DNA of 64,000 nucleotides from Bog-756 sp052326605 (GCA_052326605.1 JBKQMB010000092.1:38994-102993); one strand, 5' to 3'. Positions 33,881-42,638 are shown, counted from the first letter of the stretch. Numbers and translations: made by a program. Notes: generated from the sequence alone by a model not told the origin.

Positions 33881-34725
33881 CCCGGGTGCCCCCCGCCGCC
33901 CCCTTCGGATGCCCGCCCGGAAGGGTCGCCATCGGGTTCGGGCGGTGCCGGTGCGGCGCCGGGAGCCTGGCGGGCGAGCAGGGCGCCCCAGCCCTCGCTG
34001 CCGCCGGGGACGATCGGTAGTGGTGGATCGCGGACCAGCACGTGGGCCTCACCGCTGCGGAGGGCGAAGGCGATGGCCTGTCCCACCAGCTCGGGCGGGT
34101 CGGGTGTGATGCGTCGGGCTCCACTGACCATGTGGCCCGCCCGGAGCCGGCTGTGGAACTCGGTCGCGGTCACCGAGGGGTAGACGACGGACACGGTGAC
34201 GCCCGCGTCGGCCAGCTCGAGCCGTCCGACCTGGGAGAGCATGTTGAGCGCTGCCTTGGTGGCCGAGTAGCCGCCGAGCCCCGGGAAGACCCGCAGGGAG
34301 GTCGCCGAGCTCACGTTGACGACGGCCCCACCCGACCCCGCTCGCATCACGGGGAGCACCGCCTGCATGCCCACCAGCGGAGCGACCACGTTGAGCTCGA
34401 AGACGGCCCGGAGGTCGGCCGGGTCCAGCTCCTCGAGGGGGACGTGCAGGCCCTGCCCGGCATTGTTCACCAGTGCGTCGACCCTGCCGTAGGCGTCGAC
34501 GGTCCGGTCGACCAGCCGGTGGACCTGCTCGGCTACGGTCACGTCGGTGGTGACGGCCAGCGAGCCCGGCAGCTCGGCGGCCAGGGCCTCCAGGCGTTCC
34601 GTTCGCCGGGCGGCGAGGACGACCCTGGCCCCGAGCCCGCTCAGCCGGCGGGCCGTGGCAGCACCGATCCCCGAGGATGCCCCGGTGACGATGCAGACCG
34701 ACTGGTCAATTTCCATGGCGGGCAC
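33877..34725 (-). CDS. Classical short-chain dehydrogenase/reductase
   Basis: A 282-residue SDR. The cofactor motif is VTGASSGIGAATARRL, structural NNAG is in LVNNAGQGLHVP, and the catalytic set is Ser in VNVSSATSLRV and Tyr-x3-Lys in GYSATKAAL. An Arg pair after the second strand (AARRTERL) favours NADP(H). The last 35 residues are a Pro/Gly-rich tail beyond the usual fold. Start may be GTG 34725 or ATG 34716. It is coupled to the NmrA-like gene. The substrate is not deducible. Confidence 0.9.
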   Translation of the reverse strand: MPAMEIDQSVCIVTGASSGIGAATARRLSGLGARVVLAARRTERLEALAAELPGSLAVTTDVTVAEQVHRLVDRTVDAYGRVDALVNNAGQGLHVPLEELDPADLRAVFELNVVAPLVGMQAVLPVMRAGSGGAVVNVSSATSLRVFPGLGGYSATKAALNMLSQVGRLELADAGVTVSVVYPSVTATEFHSRLRAGHMVSGARRITPDPPELVGQAIAFALRSGEAHVLVRDPPLPIVPGGSEGWGALLARQAPGAAPAPPEPDGDPSGRASEGGGGGHPG

Positions 34726-34770
34726 TCGGTTCCGCCTGTGGCGTCATGTGTCCCCGGGGGGCGAGGGTGC

Positions 34771-35664
34771 TCATTCGGTCCGGGACAGTCCCCGGACGGC
34801 GAGGCCGAAGAAGACCAGGGAGAAGGCGACCACGATGCCCACGTCGACCACGATCGGCAGCGTGTGGCCGAAGACGGTGACACCGGCGGCGAAGCGGGCC
34901 TGGGCTGCCGGGGTCATGTCCTGGGCGGCGAAGACCACCTGGCGCAGCGGGGCCACCGCGTAGGTGACCGGGTTGATCCTCGTGATCACCGTCAACCACT
35001 TCGGCAGGTTGTTGAGGGGGAAGAGCGCTCCGGACAGGAACAGCATCGGCATCAGCAGCATCTGCATGACGACCTGGAACGCCTCCATCTTCTGGATCCG
35101 GCTGGCCACGAAGACCCCGAAGGTGGTCGTCATCACTGCCATCAGGAGCTCGAGGGCGATGACCTCGACCACGAGCAGTGGGGTGAGGCGGACGCCGACC
35201 AGTGGGGCCAGCACCAGCATGATGGTCCCCTGGGCGGCGGCGACGGTGGCCCCGCCGGCCGTCTTGCCCAGGACCAGGGCCATGCGGCTCACCGGCGCCA
35301 CCAGCATCTCGCGAAGGAAGCCGAACTCACGGTCCCACACGATGGAGATGGCCGAGAACATGGCGGTCATGACCACGCTCATGGCGACCACCCCGGGGAA
35401 GACGAACTTGCGGAAGTCGAATCCACCGGTGCTCCCCACCAGCGATCCCATGCCGTAGCCGAGGACGAAGAGGAACAGGACGGGCTGCATGAGCCCGCTC
35501 ACGATCCGGGTCCGGTTCCGGGTGTAGCGGATGAGCTCTCGCTCCCACACCATGCCGGCCACCCGGATCTCCTGGGAGAGCCGGGTGTCGGGCGTCGGGG
35601 CCGCGGTGGCCGGGACGGGCGGTATGGCCGGAGTGGTCGGACCGGCGGTGGACAGGGTGGTCAT
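34771..35664 (-). CDS. ABC-2 type exporter permease (DrrB-like)
   Basis: A 297-residue permease with about six membrane segments after a Pro/Thr-rich cytoplasmic tail of 30 residues. SGLMQPVLFLFVLGYGMG and the conserved PLNNLPKWLTVITRINPVTY (ABC-2 signature region) place it with DrrB / NodJ-type drug and lipid exporters. It lies 9 bases after the ATPase gene stop, in the usual DrrA-DrrB order. Substrate unknown; family members export hydrophobic drugs or lipids. Confidence 0.92.
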   Translation of the reverse strand: MTTLSTAGPTTPAIPPVPATAAPTPDTRLSQEIRVAGMVWERELIRYTRNRTRIVSGLMQPVLFLFVLGYGMGSLVGSTGGFDFRKFVFPGVVAMSVVMTAMFSAISIVWDREFGFLREMLVAPVSRMALVLGKTAGGATVAAAQGTIMLVLAPLVGVRLTPLLVVEVIALELLMAVMTTTFGVFVASRIQKMEAFQVVMQMLLMPMLFLSGALFPLNNLPKWLTVITRINPVTYAVAPLRQVVFAAQDMTPAAQARFAAGVTVFGHTLPIVVDVGIVVAFSLVFFGLAVRGLSRTE

Positions 35665-35673
35665 CGCTCCTCC

Positions 35674-36693
35674 TCAGCGCCTGCGGGCGCCATGGGCCCG
35701 GGCGAACATGGGAATGGCGTCGGCGTGCTGCTCCCGGATCTCACGTCCGGTGAAGTGGAGGAACACGTCGTCGAGGGTGGGACGGTGGGCCCGCACGGTC
35801 CGCACCGGCACTCCGACGGCTGCCACCAGGGGACCGACGGCAGCCTCCTGGTCGGCCACGAACGCGGTGAGGCCGCCTTCGGTGCGCTCCGCCGTATAGC
35901 CCGCCCGCTTCAATGAGGCCAGCGCCGCGTCGTCGTCCGCCGTCTCGAGGGCCACCGTATCCGCCCCCACCAGGGCCTTGAGGGCGTCGGGGGTGTCGAG
36001 GGCCACGATGACGCCGTGGTCGATGATGGCGATCCGGTCGGCGTACTCCGCCTCGTCCATGTAGTGCGTGGTGAGGAAGATGGTCACGCCCTCCTCCTGT
36101 CGGAGGCGCAGGACGTCCTCCCACATGAGTGCCCGGGTCTGGGGGTCGAGACCGATGGTCGGCTCGTCCAGGAACAGGACCCTCGGGGTGTGGAGCATGC
36201 CGCGGGCGATCTCCAGCCGACGGGCCATCCCGCCCGAGTACGTCGACACCAGGTCCTTGCGCCGGTCGGACAGGGCCACCAGGTCCATGACCTTGGTGAT
36301 GCGCTGGTCGACCTGCTCGTGGGGGACGCCGTACAGCACGGCGTGGAAGCGGAGGTTCTCCTCGGCCGTGAGCTGGTCGTCGAGGGTCTGCTCCTGGAAG
36401 ACCAGCCCGATGTGCCTGCGGACGGCCTTGGCCCTCGAGACCACGTCGTAGCCGGCGACCACTGCCCGACCCGAGGTCGGGTGGGCCAGGGTGCAGAGCA
36501 TCTTGATGGTGGTGGACTTCCCCGCTCCGTTCGGGCCGAGGAAGGCGAACACTTCGCCCTGGGCCACCGAGAAGTCGATCTCCTTGACGGCGACGAGGTC
36601 GCCGTAGTGCTTGGTGAGCCCACGGACTTCGACGGCCGGCGGTCGCCCACCGCCTGCGGCGGGCCCGGGCGAGCGGATGTCGAGGCTGGTCAC
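35674..36693 (-). CDS. ABC-2 exporter ATPase (DrrA-like)
   Basis: A 339-residue ATPase of the daunorubicin-resistance type. Walker A is GPNGAGKST, the signature is YSGGMARRLEIARGM, Walker B is VLFLDEPTIGLDP, and the switch His is in TTHYMDEAEYADR. The C-terminal extension ends with RPTLDDVFLHFTGREI, the DrrA-type regulatory motif. The start is GTG 36693. The 13-base repeats at 36727-36762 lie just upstream. It works with the permease encoded downstream. Confidence 0.93.
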   Translation of the reverse strand: MTSLDIRSPGPAAGGGRPPAVEVRGLTKHYGDLVAVKEIDFSVAQGEVFAFLGPNGAGKSTTIKMLCTLAHPTSGRAVVAGYDVVSRAKAVRRHIGLVFQEQTLDDQLTAEENLRFHAVLYGVPHEQVDQRITKVMDLVALSDRRKDLVSTYSGGMARRLEIARGMLHTPRVLFLDEPTIGLDPQTRALMWEDVLRLRQEEGVTIFLTTHYMDEAEYADRIAIIDHGVIVALDTPDALKALVGADTVALETADDDAALASLKRAGYTAERTEGGLTAFVADQEAAVGPLVAAVGVPVRTVRAHRPTLDDVFLHFTGREIREQHADAIPMFARAHGARRR

Positions 36694-36726
36694 GGCCGCC
36701 CACCACCCGGGGACCCCGTGCAGCCG

Positions 36727-36762
36727 GCTACCCGGTTCGTCGACGGCTCGCTATCCGGTTCG
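36727..36762. repeat. Two 13-bp direct repeats upstream of the DrrAB-like genes
   Basis: GCTACCCGGTTCG (36727-36739) and GCTATCCGGTTCG (36750-36762) differ at one base and are spaced 23 bases start to start, about two helical turns. They lie 34-69 bases upstream of GTG 36693. A dimeric regulator site is possible. No regulator gene adjoins. Confidence 0.7.
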
Positions 36763-36931
36763 GCTGGTGCCATGTGTCAATCCTCGTCCTGCCCACCGGC
36801 CCTCGGTAGGGCCGATGGTCCCGAGCCGACAAGGGGAGTGACCAGCACTTGATCGGTGTGTTGTTCGTTCAGCGGGGGTTGCTCCAAGGGCGTCCGGGGC
36901 ACGCTCAGCACCCTCGCCGCCCCGGAGCCGG

Positions 36932-37099
36932 CTACAGGACGCTGACTACCAGCAGAAGCACAAGCGCCAACACGATGATGCCGACAAGAAGAAGACGCAA
37001 CAGGTGGCGCCGTGGACCAAGGCCATCCTCGTCTTCGCCCCAGTCCCACAGGTCGGGATCGTTCGGGTCGGGCGGCACCGGACCTACTGGCGTGGGCAT
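36932..37099 (-). CDS. 55-residue acidic single-pass membrane protein
   Basis: A short gene with a sensible layout. The N-terminus is acidic and Pro-rich (PDPNDPDLWDWGEDEDG), then comes a basic patch (RRHLLR), and then a C-terminal membrane helix (LLVGIIVLALVLLLVVSVL) that runs to the end. Charge distribution predicts the N-terminus inside. ATG 37099 is chosen because TACACT ends exactly 6 bases upstream, the leaderless spacing seen elsewhere here. Function unknown. The upstream open frame to 37222 is Arg/Ser-rich and not credible as coding. Confidence 0.65.
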   Translation of the reverse strand: MPTPVGPVPPDPNDPDLWDWGEDEDGLGPRRHLLRLLLVGIIVLALVLLLVVSVL

Positions 37100-37105
37100 C
37101 GACCA

Positions 37106-37111
37106 AGTGTA
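37106..37111 (-). promoter_or_regulatory. -10 box of the small membrane protein gene (leaderless)
   Basis: TACACT on the minus strand ends 6 bases before ATG 37099. No Shine-Dalgarno sequence is present. Confidence 0.55.
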
Positions 37112-37172
37112 GGTAGGGCCCGGGGTGCCATCGGCGGACGAGGGTGGTCGCCGGATCAGTGAGCTGCCGCGC

Positions 37173-38063
37173 TCAAGGCTCCGGCGAGCCCTCGGTGCGC
37201 TCGGGCAGGAGGAGGATCGCACCGGCCAGGAAGCACAACCCGCCGATCAGGGTCCCCAGGTTGGAGAGTTCGGCGTTGCGGATCTGCCCGGTCGCCGGGA
37301 CGACATAGCTGGCGACCGCCGAGCCGCCGAAGGCGATCGAGCCCATCAGGTTGAGGAAGGTGATCCACCAGGCCAGGCGGCCCGGAGACCAGGCGAACCA
37401 CCCGTGGCACACCTCGAACCAGGCCAGGCCGCTGGCGACCAGGAAGCACGCCGACCCCAGGGCGTCCGGCCTCCAGACGTGATGGTACGTCGCCTGGGCG
37501 GTCAGCTCGACCCGGACGGCATTGCCGGTGGAGATGTTGAAGTAGAGCGTGCCGACCAGTTGGATGCCTGTGGCCCACCAGTCGATCTGCCCGGGGTGGA
37601 AGGCGAAGACGCGTCGCCACCCGCGTGTCGGGCCGCCGTTGGCCGCGTCGACCGACTCCCGGTACTGCAGGAACGCGGCGGTGGTGAAGAAGAGGGAGCC
37701 GATGAAGAAGGTGACGGCGTCGACACGGGTGCCGACGGCATCGGGGTAGCCGGGGAGTGCGCCGAGGGCGAAGAGCGCCGAGCCGACGGCGAACAGGATG
37801 CCGATCCACCAGCCCCGTGCCCCGGGGGCCCACCAGGTGCCGCCCGGCGGTCCGCCCGGCTCCGCGTGCTTGCGACGGCGACGCGAGTCCCAGTGGGCCA
37901 CCAGCCCGCCGGGTCGCTCGGACTCGATGAAGGCGACGAACGGCCCCGGGCCCTCCGGCGAGGTCCCGGAGCGCGTTGGCTCCGTGCCGGGTACTGCGCC
38001 CGGCGCGGTCCCGGGCCCGAGGTCTGCTCGCCCCGAGGGGGTGTCCGGCCGGCCCGACTGCAT
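37173..38063 (-). CDS. YrhK-like multi-pass membrane protein
   Basis: A 296-residue protein with a Gly/Pro/Thr-rich cytoplasmic N-terminus of about 70 residues, followed by six hydrophobic segments (WWIGILFAVGSALFALGAL, AVTFFIGSLFFTTAAFLQ, WATGIQLVGTLYFN, GSACFLVASGLAWFEV, WWITFLNLMGSIAFGG, GTLIGGLCFLAGAILLL). The pattern resembles YrhK-domain proteins, which have no known function. ATG 38063 is used because GATACT ends 6 bases upstream and because the frame above it is low-complexity. It stands alone and is divergent from the gene at 38262. Confidence 0.75.
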   Translation of the reverse strand: MQSGRPDTPSGRADLGPGTAPGAVPGTEPTRSGTSPEGPGPFVAFIESERPGGLVAHWDSRRRRKHAEPGGPPGGTWWAPGARGWWIGILFAVGSALFALGALPGYPDAVGTRVDAVTFFIGSLFFTTAAFLQYRESVDAANGGPTRGWRRVFAFHPGQIDWWATGIQLVGTLYFNISTGNAVRVELTAQATYHHVWRPDALGSACFLVASGLAWFEVCHGWFAWSPGRLAWWITFLNLMGSIAFGGSAVASYVVPATGQIRNAELSNLGTLIGGLCFLAGAILLLPERTEGSPEP

Positions 38064-38069
38064 GTCGTC

Positions 38070-38075
38070 AGTATC
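38070..38075 (-). promoter_or_regulatory. -10 box of the YrhK-like gene (leaderless)
   Basis: GATACT on the minus strand ends 6 bases before ATG 38063. It deviates from TAnnnT only in the first base. Confidence 0.45.
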
Positions 38076-38261
38076 GCCCGCGCCGGCCCGGGCGGCACAG
38101 TCCCCCGATCCCCGATCCCCGATCTCGGGCGTGGACGTGCCAGGTGCCCGCAGTGGCGCCCGTGGGTGGGTGCCAGGCGGTGTGGGCCGCACGTGTTCCT
38201 CTGCGAAGATGAGCGGGCCGGTTCACCCGGCAGGGACCGACGGATTCGAGAGGGCCAGCTG

Positions 38262-39335
38262 ATGGAAGGCGTGATCACCGACAGCGACCGTGCGACGATG
38301 CTTCGCTGCGCAGTGGCCAAGGTCGGCAGGGATGAGCTCAAGGCTGCGCTGGCCCGGACGTCGGATCCTCGGTTCCAGACCCCCAAGCCGGTCGCCAATG
38401 CCCTCAACGCATTGCGGAAGCACCCCGACCCGGTTGCCGCCGTCGGCCGGACCCAGTACCGGTCCGCCCTGCCCTACGTGGCCGCCGTCATCAGCGACGA
38501 GTGCCTGTCCAAGACGATCGAATTGCTGGGGGACCACTCGGACGACCCCACCGATGAGCAGCTCAGGGAGACGCTCGACAAGGTCCGCGAGTCGGTCTCC
38601 GACGTCACCATCGCCGTCATGCTGGCCTCGGTGGCCGACGGCGACATGCCCGCCTCCGACCTCTGCTTCGGGCTCCTGGCCGCCGAGGAGCGGTATGGAC
38701 TGACCGACTGGTCAGAGGGCGGGGACACCCCCGCCGGGCCGGAGCGTGCCCCTCGGGATGGCAGCGCCGTCACCCCGGAGCAACGTGAGGCGCGCCGTCT
38801 CAAGAAGCAGCGTGATGCCGAGGAGCGCCACAAGAAGCAGGAAGCGGCACGTATGGCTGCGGAGCAGGTGAGGCGGGCGAAGAAGAAGGAGCGGTCGAGC
38901 GCGTCGGCGGAGCCCGGCACCGGCCCGGTCGGGGCGAAGGCACCGGTCGTCGGGGTCGCCCCACGTCTGACCCGCCGCGCCGCGCTCACGCCGGCCCAGG
39001 AGGAGGAGTTCGACCGCGACGATCCGTGGGCGGCCAGCGTCGTCTTCGCCTGGGTGCCGTTCGATCCCGTCGACGCCGACCAGCCGGACCTGGACGGCAA
39101 GTCCCGTCGCTGCGTGGTGGTGGCCGGTTCATCGACCCACCTGCTGGTCCGCCCGGGGTACTCCCAAGGTGGGGTGAAGAGCCGCGACTGGAAGTCGGTG
39201 CCCCTCGGCCACTGGAAGCAGTCCGGGTTCGATCAGCCGACCTGGATCGACGTCGAGATGTTGCGGGTCCCCCGTGACCCGGAGTCCTCGCCGGTGGGCC
39301 GCTTGTCACCGGAGGACTGGAACTCCCTCTGGTAA
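38262..39335 (+). CDS. Unknown protein with possible PemK/MazF-like C-terminal domain
   Basis: 357 residues in three parts. Residues 1-145 are helical and soluble. Residues 170-212 are a highly charged Lys/Arg/Glu helix (EARRLKKQRDAEERHKKQ), probably coiled coil or nucleic-acid binding. Residues 258-357 contain VFAWVPFDPV, a beta-rich core SRRCVVVAGSSTHLLVRPG and the ending VGRLSPEDWNSL. That order recalls PemK/MazF toxins, with their W-PF...P-hVhS...GRLSxEE pattern. The similarity is weak and no antitoxin gene adjoins, so a housekeeping use of the fold is as likely as toxin activity. ATG 38262 follows GAGAGGG. Confidence 0.7.
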   Translation: MEGVITDSDRATMLRCAVAKVGRDELKAALARTSDPRFQTPKPVANALNALRKHPDPVAAVGRTQYRSALPYVAAVISDECLSKTIELLGDHSDDPTDEQLRETLDKVRESVSDVTIAVMLASVADGDMPASDLCFGLLAAEERYGLTDWSEGGDTPAGPERAPRDGSAVTPEQREARRLKKQRDAEERHKKQEAARMAAEQVRRAKKKERSSASAEPGTGPVGAKAPVVGVAPRLTRRAALTPAQEEEFDRDDPWAASVVFAWVPFDPVDADQPDLDGKSRRCVVVAGSSTHLLVRPGYSQGGVKSRDWKSVPLGHWKQSGFDQPTWIDVEMLRVPRDPESSPVGRLSPEDWNSLW

Positions 39336-39369
39336 CACTCGATGGCCGCCCGTGGGCCCGGGATGCAGC

Positions 39370-41325
39370 TCAACTGCGAAGCTGTGTGCCTGCCGCTCCG
39401 ACTTTGGTGCCTCCGCTGCTGGTGGCCCGGACCCCCTCATCCGCCGGGGAGGCCGGAACCTTCGCGCCCCTGATCGCCTCGAGGATGTCGTCCCCGATCA
39501 GCTCCTCCCGGTCGAGCAGGGCGTCACGGAGGGCCTCCACCACGTTGCGATGCTCCTCGAGCATGTGGGCCACCGACTCCTTGGCGGCCGCCAGGACGCC
39601 TTCGACCTCGGCGCGGCCGGCGTCGGTGGAGAGCACCTTGGAGACGATGCCGCCGGACGGGTACTCCAGGGCTGCCGAGGACACCAGCGTCTTGCCCATG
39701 CCCAGGAGGCCGACCATCTGACAGGCGTTGACAGTGGCCGCCTGCAGGTCGCTGGCCACCCCGGTGGAGGCTTCACCGAAGAACAGCTCCTCGGCCACCA
39801 TGCCCCCGAAGGCGATGTCGATCAGGGCTTTGACCTCGGACTTCGTCTGGGTGAACCGCTCCTCCTCCTCGGAGTGGGCGAGCAGCCCGAGGGCGTCCTT
39901 GCGCTTGATGATGGTGAGCACCTCGAGCTTGCGACCCTTACCCACCAGCCAGGCCACGGTCGCGTGGCCGGCCTCATGGGTGGCGATCGTCCGCCGTTCG
40001 GCCTCGGTGTACTCGACGGGCTGGGCCAGGCCGATCTCCTCGGTCATCTTGGCGTGCTGGAGGTCGTTCCACGAGAGTTTGGTCGCTCCCCGACGCAGGG
40101 CCCACACCAGCGCCTCGTCCATCAGGTGCTCGATCATCACGGGCGAGTACCCCGACGTCATGGCGGCCAGGGTCTCCCGCCGGGACGGATCGTCCAGTTC
40201 GGTGTCGTGGGCCTTCTTGCCCAGGTAGTAGTCGATGATGTCCCGACGACCCGACCGGCTGGGTATCCCGAAGTAGATGTTCCGGTCGAAGCGGCCGGGG
40301 CGCAGCAGGGCCGGGTCGAGGTCGCTCGCACGGTTGGTGGCGCCGATCACCAAGATGTTGGCCGGGATGTGTGCCGGCTTGTTGAGGCGGCGATGGCCGG
40401 GCAGCCAGGTATTGACCGCGTCGATGAGCACGCCCTTCAGGCGCAGTGACAACGGTGTCTGTTCGAAGGACTGGAGTTGGATGAGTAGCTCGTTGACCAC
40501 GCCGGGGATGCCCTCGCCCTGGCGTTGCCCACTCCCACGGGCGCCGCCGATGGCGTCGAGCTCCTCGATGAAGCCGATCGCTCCGCCTTCGCGTCGGGCA
40601 TGCTTCCGCAGCGCCTTGAAGTAGGCCCGGATCTTGCGGTTGGTCTGGCCGTAGAACATCGACTGGAAGGCCGATGAGGAGACGAAGAGGAACGGCACCC
40701 CGGCCTCGGCGGCCATGGCCTTGGCCATGTAGGTCTTGCCGGTACCCGGAGGGCCTTCGAACAGGATTGCCTTGCGCGGTGAACCGCCCATCTGCTCGGC
40801 GAAGGTCCGGTGGGCCAAAAACAGGTTGAGAGTCTTGGTGACCTCCTCGACCAGGGGCTCGGATCCCCGGACGTCGTCGAAGGTCATCTTCAACTCGTCG
40901 GGACGGTACAGGATGTGGGGCGACCGGCCGGCCGCCAGCAGTGGTACCACCATGACCAGGGCCAACACCGTTATCAGGGCCATCGCTGGCAGGAGGGGCT
41001 GGAGCGACGCCGGGAAGTGGGGGGCCGGAAGGGACGCACCCGGGTCGAAGACGTCCCGGAGGATCAGGAGTGCGGCCACCGGGGCCAGTACCATGGCCAC
41101 CCGCTGCAGCCGGGTGCTTCTGGCACGCTCTCGGTGGGCGCCTACGTCGGTGGTCGCGATCTGGGCCACGCCCGCGGTCCCCAGTGCCGGCATCATGCCC
41201 GCCGAACCACGCGGGGCACGTCGACGCGACCTGGCACTGCCTGGCGGCGAAGTGTGCCCCGAACCGCTTCCCTCGGACCCGGGAACCACTGCTGCTCCCG
41301 TGTGCTCTTCTTGATCGCTCGACAT
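39370..41325 (-). CDS. Divergent FtsH-like AAA ATPase / zinc metalloprotease
   Basis: A 651-residue membrane protease. Two membrane segments (about 74-91 and 108-132) flank a short loop. The AAA domain has Walker A GPPGTGKT (191-198), Walker B GFIEELD (251-257) and second-region-of-homology TNRASDLDPALLRPGRFDR. The protease has HEAGH (H450, E451, H454) and third ligand D526. Two oddities: Walker B has Glu254 where FtsH has Asp, though the catalytic Glu255 is kept, and about 30 residues (291-321) are inserted between Walker B and the arginine-finger region. ATG 41325 follows GGAGG. It may degrade membrane or unassembled proteins, probably in addition to a canonical FtsH elsewhere. Confidence 0.92.
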   Translation of the reverse strand: MSSDQEEHTGAAVVPGSEGSGSGHTSPPGSARSRRRAPRGSAGMMPALGTAGVAQIATTDVGAHRERARSTRLQRVAMVLAPVAALLILRDVFDPGASLPAPHFPASLQPLLPAMALITVLALVMVVPLLAAGRSPHILYRPDELKMTFDDVRGSEPLVEEVTKTLNLFLAHRTFAEQMGGSPRKAILFEGPPGTGKTYMAKAMAAEAGVPFLFVSSSAFQSMFYGQTNRKIRAYFKALRKHARREGGAIGFIEELDAIGGARGSGQRQGEGIPGVVNELLIQLQSFEQTPLSLRLKGVLIDAVNTWLPGHRRLNKPAHIPANILVIGATNRASDLDPALLRPGRFDRNIYFGIPSRSGRRDIIDYYLGKKAHDTELDDPSRRETLAAMTSGYSPVMIEHLMDEALVWALRRGATKLSWNDLQHAKMTEEIGLAQPVEYTEAERRTIATHEAGHATVAWLVGKGRKLEVLTIIKRKDALGLLAHSEEEERFTQTKSEVKALIDIAFGGMVAEELFFGEASTGVASDLQAATVNACQMVGLLGMGKTLVSSAALEYPSGGIVSKVLSTDAGRAEVEGVLAAAKESVAHMLEEHRNVVEALRDALLDREELIGDDILEAIRGAKVPASPADEGVRATSSGGTKVGAAGTQLRS

Positions 41326-41633
41326 CGCTCGCCTCCAGGTGTGCCCCAAGAAACCTGACGGCGCCCCGTCGCCGTAGATCGAAGGCGAAACCTTCGGCAT
41401 CGACTGAGTGTGCCCCTGTCGAGAGCAACCGCCGCTGACCCCTCATACCGCGGCTGCCTCAACCGAACCTATGGTCGATCCGGGGACCGGTCAACTTGTT
41501 TCGCGGAGCGTGTTCGCAAGCCCCCTGGGAGTGGGCGAAGCCCTGATTTGTCCATCGGTATCGCGTCGCCGGGAGCCTCCGGTGATGTGCGAACGGCCAC
41601 CGGCGACGGCGGGGAGCGCCGGTGTGACGAGGA
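41326..41633. other. Intergenic region carrying the protease promoter
   Basis: These 308 bases between the protease start and the lipoprotein stop hold the promoter at 41466-41494 and a leader of about 134 bases. No gene was credible on either strand, and I saw no riboswitch-like or attenuator hairpin by eye. Confidence 0.55.
41466..41494 (-). promoter_or_regulatory. Promoter of the FtsH-like protease gene
   Basis: On the minus strand TTGACC (41494-41489), 17 bases, then TAGGTT (41471-41466). Spacing and both boxes fit a vegetative promoter. The start would be near 41459. Confidence 0.7.
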
Positions 41634-42533
41634 CTATCGACCGGCGGAGGCGGGCACCGGGAACTCGCGCACCTCGAAGTCGGAGAGGACTGTCGGACAC
41701 AGGGCGGTGGCGGTGAGGGAGCACGACTCCTCGGCGATGTCGACGCTGCTGCCGTCGGCCACGGCCGGTACCACTTGGGGGAAGATCACCGTTCCGGTGA
41801 CCGGATAGACCCCACCCGAACCCTCGAGGCTCCCCACCACGCCGGCGGGGTCGGTGACGGAGACGACGTCCGGCGTGGACATCGACGCCTGCTCGCCGGC
41901 CGGCTTGGACCCTGAGCAGTCCGCCTTCTTCTGCTGCCAGGTGGGAATCGTGAAGAACGGGCAGACCAGCGACGCACCTTGAGCGTGGCCGGTGCTGTCG
42001 AACGTGGCGAAGACGCCCTCGGATCCGGCGGTCGGGATGCCGCTGATCGGGGGGTTGGGGTCGTTGGCGGGATAGACCACCAGAACGATGGCACCTTGGT
42101 TCGAAGTGACCACCGAACACGTCCAGCCGGTGGGCCCCAACACGGTGTGGACCCCGTCGGAGTAGAACTCGACCTGGCCCACCAACGCCGTCGGGATCGG
42201 TGCCAACAGGATGGTCGGGTTCCAGCCCTGGGTGCTCGTCGTGCCGCCGCCTCCGGTGCCGCTCCCACCGGTGGCAGCGGAGGCGGTCGTGCACCCGACG
42301 ACCGGGAACGCCACCGCCACCTCGCCGTTGAGCGGTGCAGTTGTCGCCGATGTGGACGAAGGAGTGGTCGAAGCAGAGGGGGTGGGGGTTGTCGACGTGG
42401 CCCCGAGGAGGGAGCTTCCGCAACCGGTCAGGGCAGCACCGGCCACCACCAGCACGCCGAACCCGCCCAGCCTCGACAGCCTCGCTCCGAACCCGTACCG
42501 GCGCGACCGGCCTGCTCCATGTTCCGTCGTCAC
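41634..42533 (-). CDS. Secreted lipoprotein of unknown function
   Basis: A 299-residue predicted lipoprotein. A basic N-terminus (GRSRRYGFGARLSRL) leads into a hydrophobic core and lipobox LTGC, followed by a Thr/Ser/Pro-rich linker of about 30 residues. The exported domain has four cysteines spread over its length (VVGCTT, GWTCSV, LVCPFF, ADCSGS, with two more near ESCSLTATALC), so disulfides are likely. I do not recognise the fold. The start is GTG 42533, which gives the proper signal peptide; a TATCGT box lies 8 bases upstream on the minus strand. It is divergent from the MFS efflux gene. Confidence 0.8.
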   Translation of the reverse strand: MTTEHGAGRSRRYGFGARLSRLGGFGVLVVAGAALTGCGSSLLGATSTTPTPSASTTPSSTSATTAPLNGEVAVAFPVVGCTTASAATGGSGTGGGGTTSTQGWNPTILLAPIPTALVGQVEFYSDGVHTVLGPTGWTCSVVTSNQGAIVLVVYPANDPNPPISGIPTAGSEGVFATFDSTGHAQGASLVCPFFTIPTWQQKKADCSGSKPAGEQASMSTPDVVSVTDPAGVVGSLEGSGGVYPVTGTVIFPQVVPAVADGSSVDIAEESCSLTATALCPTVLSDFEVREFPVPASAGR

Positions 42534-42638
42534 AGACCCTGACGATAAGCCACTCCCGGGCCGGACCGGTGCCTCGGCGAGGAGTCGGTCGGCCGCACCG
42601 GGCGCGGACAGGGAGGAGCGACCCCCGACGGCCCGGGG

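Noticed and set aside
38262..39335. Calling a PemK/MazF toxin-antitoxin system.
   Set aside because: The similarity is limited to the C-terminal 100 residues of a 357-residue protein, and there is no adjacent small antitoxin gene.
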